Source of the DNA: Burkholderia sp. WSM2230
GTDB lineage: Bacteria > Pseudomonadota > Gammaproteobacteria > Burkholderiales > Burkholderiaceae
NCBI RefSeq assembly: GCF_000472445.1
Contig: NZ_AXAJ01000003.1
Coordinates: 186,159 to 250,158 of the forward strand
Direction of reading: 5' to 3'
Length of the DNA stretch: 64,000 nucleotides
Under the pieces are notes generated by a model, which had not been told where the DNA came from, did no database searches, and worked only from the letters and a program-made list of their open reading frames with translations. A program made the position numbers and the translations under genes. Positions 58,895-64,000 of the stretch are shown in pieces. Position 1 is the first letter of the stretch. Each line of letters starts with the position of its first letter.

Positions 58895-60184
58895 ATGCAG
58901 CCGAATCAGCTCTTCGCACTTGCGCTCGTTCTGGCAGCCACAGGATCGCTGCTGCTCGCGGGTCTGCTGCTCGGGCGTCTTGCAGCCGCGCGCCGCAGCG
59001 CGCGCACGCTGGCTCACGCACTCGACGAACGCGCGCTGCAAAGCGCGGTGGCCGCGAGTGCGCGCGGCGGGCCGGGCGGTGATGCGACGGACGCGGTCCA
59101 TGCGCCGAATCCCGCAGGCGGGGTCAATGGGGTAAGTGCGGTACGTGCGGCACTGGGCGCGCAGACGCGACGCGCGGCACAGGGGACGCGTACGGCGCAC
59201 GCGGCACATGCGCCACACGGGGCGCAGGGTTCACACGCGTCACATGTGTCACACGCGGCGCATGCAGCACATGCAGCACATGCAGCACATGCGGCCAGTG
59301 CGCCACACGCAGCAAGTGCAGCCAAAGCCCCCCATACACCGGCCACGTGGAATTCGCCGCACGCGTCATCCTCACGCGGCGCGGCGCCCAACGTCATACG
59401 CGCCCGCGGCATCAAAGGCATTCTTGAACGATGCGCGAACGCCGGCACCCGCTGGCTCGACACGCCGGTGGGGCGGCAGGTCGTCGCCAAGGAGGACCGG
59501 CGGCTCCTCGAACAGTGCGGTTTTGTCGATGCGCGCGCTCGCGGACTGTTCCTGATCGCGCGCATCGCCGGCGCCGTCGTACTGCCGCTCGTCGCGGGCG
59601 CACTCGCGCACGCGCATGCGGATGGTCCGCGCTATGTGCTGGTGGTGATCGTCGCTTTCGTATGCGGTGTGATGGCGCCGAAGGTAGTGTTGCGCCGGCG
59701 CGCGGCCGCGCGCCGCGGCGCGGTCGTCGACGAACTGCCGATGCTCGTCGACCTGTTGCGGCTCCTGCAGGGCGTGGGCCTGTCGCTCGATCAAAGTCTG
59801 CAGGTGATGGTCAACGATTTCCGCGGCGTCCTGCCGGTGCTGTCGAGCGAACTCGAAATCGCGCAGCGTCAGTTCGCCGCCGGACGCACGCGCGAGCAGT
59901 CGCTGTCGCGGCTTGCGTCGAGCTTCGGCAACGAGGACCTGCGCGCGGTCGTGCGCCTGCTGATTCAGGTGGACCGGCACGGCGGCGCGGTGCAGGAACC
60001 GCTCAAGCAGTTCGGCGACCGGCTGCGCGAAACGCGCCGCGCGATGCTGCGCGAACGGATCGGCCGCATGGCGGTGAAGATGACCGGCGTGATGATCCTG
60101 ACACTGCTTCCCGCGCTGATGATCGTCACCGCGGGGCCGGGCGTGTTGTCGGTGTCGCACTCGCTCAAGTCGATGCATCGCTAA
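58895..60184 (+). CDS. tadC: Tad inner-membrane platform protein TadC
   Basis: This is a 429-aa GspF-like partner of TadB. The N-terminal helix (residues 6-30) is followed by a His/Ala-rich low-complexity loop (about 100-145, HAAHAAHAAHAAHAAS). Two helices (about 215-250) and the T2SF domain (about 265-400, LVDLLRLLQGVGLSLDQSLQVMV) come next, then the final helix. The loop is encoded by 9-bp repeats at about 59255-59303. It overlaps no neighbour, and tadD starts 10 bp later. Confidence 0.9.
   Translation: MQPNQLFALALVLAATGSLLLAGLLLGRLAAARRSARTLAHALDERALQSAVAASARGGPGGDATDAVHAPNPAGGVNGVSAVRAALGAQTRRAAQGTRTAHAAHAPHGAQGSHASHVSHAAHAAHAAHAAHAASAPHAASAAKAPHTPATWNSPHASSSRGAAPNVIRARGIKGILERCANAGTRWLDTPVGRQVVAKEDRRLLEQCGFVDARARGLFLIARIAGAVVLPLVAGALAHAHADGPRYVLVVIVAFVCGVMAPKVVLRRRAAARRGAVVDELPMLVDLLRLLQGVGLSLDQSLQVMVNDFRGVLPVLSSELEIAQRQFAAGRTREQSLSRLASSFGNEDLRAVVRLLIQVDRHGGAVQEPLKQFGDRLRETRRAMLRERIGRMAVKMTGVMILTLLPALMIVTAGPGVLSVSHSLKSMHR
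59194..59330 (+). repeat. His/Ala-coding nonamer-based repeats in tadC
   Basis: Repeated units related to GCGCATGCA and GCACATGCA, clearest at 59255-59303, encode HAA tripeptides. Degenerate copies flank them. Copy number may vary without breaking the frame. Confidence 0.8.
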
Positions 60185-60194
60185 GGAAACAGCA

Positions 60195-61055
60195 ATGAGA
60201 TTGATCAAGACACCGAAATATGTTGCGCACGCGACGCGTTGCGCCTGTGCGGCATGGGCGCTCGCCTTGCTCGGCGCGTGCGCGTCGCAGCAGTCCGGCT
60301 ACGGCGTCGGCCCGCAGGCCGAGCGCCAGGCGTTGCTCGCGCAGGCCAACCGCGATCCGGCGCCCGACACGCCGGGCATGTATCTAGGCCTGATCGACCG
60401 GATGCAGTCGCAGGGGCTTTACTTCGCGTCGCTCGCGCATATCGACGCGTACGAAAAGCAGTACGGCGTCTCGCCCGATTCGATTCTGCTGCGCGCGGAC
60501 GCGCTGCGCATGACCGATCAGCCCGACGCCAGCGCGTCAGCCTATAGAGAGTTGCTGCAGACGCCGCTGGCGGCACGCGGTCATCGCGGGCTGGGCTTGA
60601 TCGCGGGCGGGCAGGGCGACTTCGCCGGCGCGGCGAGCGAACTGGAACAGGCGGCGCTCTTTGCGCCCACGGATGCGACAGTGCTGTCCGACCTCGGTTA
60701 CGCGCGCCTGCGTGCGGGCGACGTCGTCGGCGCGCGCGTGCCGTTGATGAAAGCGGCCGAACTTGACCCGGCCAATCTGAAGATCGTCAGCAATATCGCG
60801 CTTTTTCTGCTTGCTAACGGACAGGCGAGCGAGGCACAGGCGCTGATGAACCAGCAGAAGCTCACACTCGACGTGCGCGCGGCGATCCGCAGCGACGCGG
60901 CGAAAATCGCAGCCGCCGCGCGCAGTGGCGCACACGCGGGCTCGACCGGCATGTCCGGTGCGCAGAGTCTGCTGGCTGCGCCCGCGAGAACGGTTGCGAG
61001 CGCGCACGGCACGACCGAGCCGGCGCCGCGTCTCTTGCAACGGTTCGCACAATAA
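60195..61055 (+). CDS. tadD: TadD-like TPR lipoprotein
   Basis: This is a 286-aa outer-membrane-associated pilotin-type protein of the Tad system. A lipoprotein signal ends LLGAC (Cys29). TPR-like helical repeats span about residues 80-225 (for example GHRGLGLIAGGQGDFAGAASELEQAALF and DLGYARLRAGDVVGARVPLMKAAELDP). A variable Ala/Ser-rich C-terminus follows. It is probably needed for secretin assembly, as in other Tad loci. Confidence 0.88.
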   Translation: MRLIKTPKYVAHATRCACAAWALALLGACASQQSGYGVGPQAERQALLAQANRDPAPDTPGMYLGLIDRMQSQGLYFASLAHIDAYEKQYGVSPDSILLRADALRMTDQPDASASAYRELLQTPLAARGHRGLGLIAGGQGDFAGAASELEQAALFAPTDATVLSDLGYARLRAGDVVGARVPLMKAAELDPANLKIVSNIALFLLANGQASEAQALMNQQKLTLDVRAAIRSDAAKIAAAARSGAHAGSTGMSGAQSLLAAPARTVASAHGTTEPAPRLLQRFAQ

Positions 61056-61081
61056 CAGGCGGCGCGGCCGCGGAGGGTAGC

Positions 61082-61435
61082 GTGGAAAATAACCAGAGAG
61101 TCCAGACACGGCGACGCTTCGCCGCGCGCGCGTTGCTGCTTGCGCTCGCGGCGGGCGCAACCGTCCAGGCGTGCGCCCAGTCAGCGCCGAGCGGCGAGCC
61201 GCCGGTCGAACGCAGCGAGGTCGGGCATTCGACCGCGGCATGGCTCGCGCTCCAGCGCAGCAATGCGCAAGCCGCAGCCGCCCAGCCGATGCCCGGCGAA
61301 GAGGCCGGGCTCGCCTATCGGCGCTACATGCAGTCGTTCAAATCGCGGATTCCCGATCTGTATGGGTCGGCGCTCAATCAGGGCAGCGGCAGCGGCCAGG
61401 GTGCGGGCTTGACAGGGCAATTGCCGCAGAACTGA
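61082..61435 (+). CDS. DUF3613 small exported protein of the Tad locus
   Basis: This is a 117-aa protein with a signal-like N-terminus: twin Arg (QTRRRFAARALLLALAAGATVQACA) and a small cleavage region. A DUF3613-type core follows (VGHSTAAWLALQRSNAQAAAAQPMPGEEAGLAYRRYMQSFKSRIPDLYG). DUF3613 proteins are found in Tad loci of Burkholderia and have no known role. The start is GTG with GGAGGGTAGC immediately before it. The Arg-Arg is compatible with Sec or Tat export. The Cys in VQACAQ is not a clear lipobox. tadG begins 1 bp after the stop. Confidence 0.75.
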   Translation: MENNQRVQTRRRFAARALLLALAAGATVQACAQSAPSGEPPVERSEVGHSTAAWLALQRSNAQAAAAQPMPGEEAGLAYRRYMQSFKSRIPDLYGSALNQGSGSGQGAGLTGQLPQN

Positions 61436-61436
61436 C

Positions 61437-63245
61437 ATGCGATCAAGCGATCCCGTCCGCCGCCATTCCATATGGCCTCGCTCGATGTGCATGCATCGTC
61501 GCGGCACGCTCGCCGTCGCCGCGCGCCGGCAGCATGGCGCGGTTGCGTTGCTCGCGGCGGTGTGGGTGAGCCTCGCGGTGATCGCGCTCGGCGCGGTCGA
61601 TATTGGCCACTTCTATTACGCGCGCCGCGATCTCCAGCGTACCGCCGATCTCGCCGCCGCAGCGGGCGTGCAGCTTATCGGCAGCGCGGGCGGCTGTGCG
61701 GCGGCCGCGAACTCCGCGCAACTGAACGCGAGCGCCAACGGTCTGCCAGACGACGGCACCGTCCAGTCGACTTGCGGACGATGGGACCCGTCGGCCAATG
61801 CGGGCCAGTCGTATTTCGCGGCGTCCGGCTCGCCGATCAATGCATTGCAGGTGGTGGTGAGCCGGCCGGTGCCGTTTCTGTTTCTGATCGGCCAGACGCG
61901 CGAGCTGAGCGCAAGCGCCGTCGCGCAGGCCACCAATGTTCGCGCGTTCTCGCTGAGCACGTCGATTGCGAGCCTGTCCGGCGGTTTGCTCAACGGACTA
62001 TTGAACGCCTTGCTCGGCAGCAATGTGAATCTCGATGTCGGCTCTTATCAAGGGCTCGCCACCGCGCAGGTCAAGCTGTCGGATCTGGCCGCCGCATTGG
62101 GCGTCGCGTCGATGTCGCAATTACTGCAGACACAGGTGACGGTGGCGCAACTCGCGACCGCCATGGCGACCGCGCTCGGCCAGGGCAACGCAGCGAGCGC
62201 GAGCGTGAGCAGCGGGCTGAACACGATTGCCAACGCATCGACGGGATCGACCAAGGTCAACCTCGGCGACACCACCGGCACCAGCGGCTTGCTGGCGATC
62301 GGGCTCGCCAATCCGGAGGCGGCGGCCTCCGCCACCATCAACGCGCTCGACGCGCTGATGATCGCCGCCGAGATCGCGCACGGCAGTTCGGCGGTGAATC
62401 TCGGCACCGCGCTCAATATGAGCCCGGTCGCAAACGTGACGGCGCAAGCGCGGATTCTCAAGCCGCCCGTGATCGCGATCGGCGAGGCCGGCACCTATCC
62501 GGACGGCACGCCGCGTACGAGCGCGCATTCGGCTTCGGTGCAGGTTTATCTGAATGTACAACTCGTCAACGTAAATGTGGGACTTGGCTCGGGCTTTCCT
62601 TCGCTCGTCAACGTGAGCCTTCTGAATCTGCCCATATATCTCGAAGTTGCGCCCGGTACCGCCGACTTGCAGACCACCCAGTGTTCGACGCAGAAGGCCA
62701 CGAGCTACAGCTGGATCTCGGTGACGCCGGGCCTCCTGTCGCTGTGCGTGGGCGGCGACGCGTCCAGCAACCTGTCGAACTCGACGGCGCCCACGACCTG
62801 CTCGAAGCCCGCGTCCTTGACCTCGGTGAGCGTGCCGCTGCTGAGCGCCAGCGTGATCGACGTCAGCGTCGGAACCAGCTCGCCGGCAAACGGCATGAAT
62901 CTCAGCATGCAGCCCGCGCCCAGCGTGCTGCGCTTTAACAACGTTACCGGCGACAGCGACGACTATCAGAGCACGAGCACCAACGCCCTCGGTTCGGCCA
63001 CGAGCGGCCTCTTGAGCCAGCTCGCCAGCGGGCTCGCGGGCTCCATCCACGCCACCGCGCTGGGCGTCGACATCACCGTCCTCGCCGCGCCGCTTGCCGG
63101 CGCGCTCGCGGGCCTGCTCACGCCCGTGCTCAATTCGCTCGACCTGCTGCTCGTGCCGCTCCTGCAACTGCTCGGTGTGCAGCTCGGCGTCAGCACGGTT
63201 CACGACCTCGGACTTGCCTGCGGTCAGGCACAACTGGTTTATTGA
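61437..63245 (+). CDS. tadG: TadG-like pilus/adhesin assembly protein
   Basis: This is a 602-aa protein with a Tad domain N-terminus, [43 protein letters not shown]. It carries one membrane helix and the conserved YxRRDLQ.TADLAA segment typical of TadG proteins. A large extracytoplasmic portion rich in Ser/Thr/Ala/Gly follows (about 70-602). It includes a Cys-rich part ([21 protein letters not shown]) and a long hydrophobic C-terminal segment ([29 protein letters not shown]). The longer-than-usual C-terminus may be membrane-active or adhesive. Either the ATG at 61437 or the later Met at residue 17 may be used. Confidence 0.85.
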   Translation: MRSSDPVRRHSIWPRSMCMHRRGTLAVAARRQHGAVALLAAVWVSLAVIALGAVDIGHFYYARRDLQRTADLAAAAGVQLIGSAGGCAAAANSAQLNASANGLPDDGTVQSTCGRWDPSANAGQSYFAASGSPINALQVVVSRPVPFLFLIGQTRELSASAVAQATNVRAFSLSTSIASLSGGLLNGLLNALLGSNVNLDVGSYQGLATAQVKLSDLAAALGVASMSQLLQTQVTVAQLATAMATALGQGNAASASVSSGLNTIANASTGSTKVNLGDTTGTSGLLAIGLANPEAAASATINALDALMIAAEIAHGSSAVNLGTALNMSPVANVTAQARILKPPVIAIGEAGTYPDGTPRTSAHSASVQVYLNVQLVNVNVGLGSGFPSLVNVSLLNLPIYLEVAPGTADLQTTQCSTQKATSYSWISVTPGLLSLCVGGDASSNLSNSTAPTTCSKPASLTSVSVPLLSASVIDVSVGTSSPANGMNLSMQPAPSVLRFNNVTGDSDDYQSTSTNALGSATSGLLSQLASGLAGSIHATALGVDITVLAAPLAGALAGLLTPVLNSLDLLLVPLLQLLGVQLGVSTVHDLGLACGQAQLVY

Positions 63246-63255
63246 TTCGGCGACC

Positions 63256-64000
63256 ATGAGAACCACCACCAAAATCGAGGAACTCGATATCTATGTCTGG
63301 GAGGGCAAGGCCGACATCGTCGACCGGGTCGCGCGCTGCATGGCAAGCTTTGACGTCGAGGTGATCCGTGCCGACGATATCGCCATCTCGCCGGAGCGGA
63401 CCGCGGAGCGGCCATCGCTTGCGATCATCAGCGTTTCGGTGATCGACAGCGGCGCGCTGATCGTGCGCGACTGGCAGGCCGCGCACGGCATTCCTGTCGT
63501 GTGGGTCGGCGCCGCGCCGCGCGACCACGATCCGTCCATGTACCCGGCCGAGTATTCGCACATTCTGCCGCTCGACTTCACCTGCGCCGAGTTGCGCGGC
63601 ATGGTGACGAAGCTCGTGCTGCAGATGCGCGCGCACAGCGCGAAGACGCACGAGTCCGACGCGATGATCGCGAACTCGGAGTGCATGCAGGCGCTGCTGC
63701 ACGAAGTCGACACCTTCGCCGACTGCGACACGAGCGTGCTGGTGCATGGCGAGACCGGCGTCGGCAAGGAGCGCATCGCGCAGTTGCTGCACGAAAAGCA
63801 TAGCCGCTACGGCCAGGGCCCGTTCGTCGCGGTCAATTGCGGCGCGATTCCGGATGGCCTCTTCGAGTCGCTTTTTTTCGGCCACTCGAAGGGCTCGTTC
63901 ACCGGCGCCGTCGTTGCGCACAAAGGCTACTTCGAGCAGGCCGACGGCGGCACGCTCTTTCTCGACGAAATCGGCGATCTGCCGCTTTATCAGCAGGTCA
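63256..64000 (+). CDS. Sigma-54-dependent transcriptional activator, 3'-truncated by window edge
   Basis: This gene runs off the window end (248 codons visible). The N-terminal domain (about 1-130) has the alternating strand-helix pattern of a receiver. It lacks the acidic cluster at strand 1 (LDIYVWEG), the phospho-acceptor Asp at strand 3 (SLAIISVSV) and probably the Lys at strand 5, so it is likely a pseudo-receiver. The AAA+ domain begins near residue 140 with Walker [26 protein letters not shown] and a GSFTGA version of the GAFTGA sigma-54 contact loop. Walker B is [11 protein letters not shown]. It probably regulates the Tad locus or other surface genes. Its start at 63256 is 10 bp after the tadG stop. 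Confidence 0.88.
   Translation, partial: MRTTTKIEELDIYVWEGKADIVDRVARCMASFDVEVIRADDIAISPERTAERPSLAIISVSVIDSGALIVRDWQAAHGIPVVWVGAAPRDHDPSMYPAEYSHILPLDFTCAELRGMVTKLVLQMRAHSAKTHESDAMIANSECMQALLHEVDTFADCDTSVLVHGETGVGKERIAQLLHEKHSRYGQGPFVAVNCGAIPDGLFESLFFGHSKGSFTGAVVAHKGYFEQADGGTLFLDEIGDLPLYQQV

Noticed and set aside
59194-59330. CRISPR array or intergenic repeat
   Set aside because: The units lie inside the coding frame of tadC and encode His/Ala residues.

Overview
The window is chromosomal DNA of a high-GC betaproteobacterium, most likely Burkholderia sensu lato (probably Paraburkholderia). The reasons are the GC-rich third positions, the recC-recB-recD order, the rimP-nusA-infB-rbfA-truB cluster, typA next to an emrAB efflux operon, sucA-sucB-lpdA-zapE, and a complete Tad (Flp) pilus locus. 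No tRNA, rRNA, CRISPR array, prophage or intact insertion sequence was seen.

Layout. 1-8.6 kb: the 3' part of recC, then recB and recD, joined by ATGA overlaps. 8.6-18.6 kb: mostly single genes, namely a VC0807-type membrane protein, arfB, an EAL c-di-GMP phosphodiesterase, a monooxygenase-fold protein, several small secreted or hypothetical proteins, a DUF4096 transposase-derived protein, a LysR regulator and a PLP aminotransferase. 18.9-29 kb: scpB, rluB and the rimP-nusA-infB-rbfA-truB translation and transcription block, with a promoter-leader-terminator arrangement before rimP and a strong terminator between infB and rbfA. 29-34.3 kb: a minus-strand marR-nodT-emrA-emrB efflux operon. 34.5-43.9 kb: typA, then sucA, sucB and lpdA (2-oxoglutarate dehydrogenase) and zapE. 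44-50.5 kb: a second DUF4096 protein, a DUF2147 protein, a two-partner-secretion-type outer-membrane transporter without a visible TpsA partner, and two paralogous repeat-rich lipoproteins. 51.2-64 kb: the Tad locus flp-tadV-tadE-cpaB-cpaC-tadZ-tadA-tadB-tadC-tadD-DUF3613-tadG, followed by a sigma-54 activator cut by the window end.

How the parts work together. RecBCD repairs double-strand breaks. The nusA block couples transcription, initiation and 30S maturation. The Emr operon pumps compounds across both membranes under a MarR regulator. The suc genes supply the E1, E2 and E3 subunits of the TCA-cycle complex. The last 20 kb is a cell-surface region: the Tad machinery builds Flp pili, while the TpsB-like transporter and the two lipoproteins are probably envelope or adhesion functions.

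The most unusual points are: simple-sequence tracts inside conserved genes (recD, tadB, tadC); a decayed tandem copy of the recD 3' end; a TpsB protein whose VRGY-type motif reads AQGY, next to paralogous repeat lipoproteins; a TadZ without the Walker A lysines; a sigma-54 activator with a receiver-like domain lacking phosphorylation residues; reiterated terminator arms after typA; and perfect 12-bp hairpins between cistrons of the suc and tad operons. I found no clearly new multi-gene system. The surface region at 44-51 kb is the best candidate for something not fully described.
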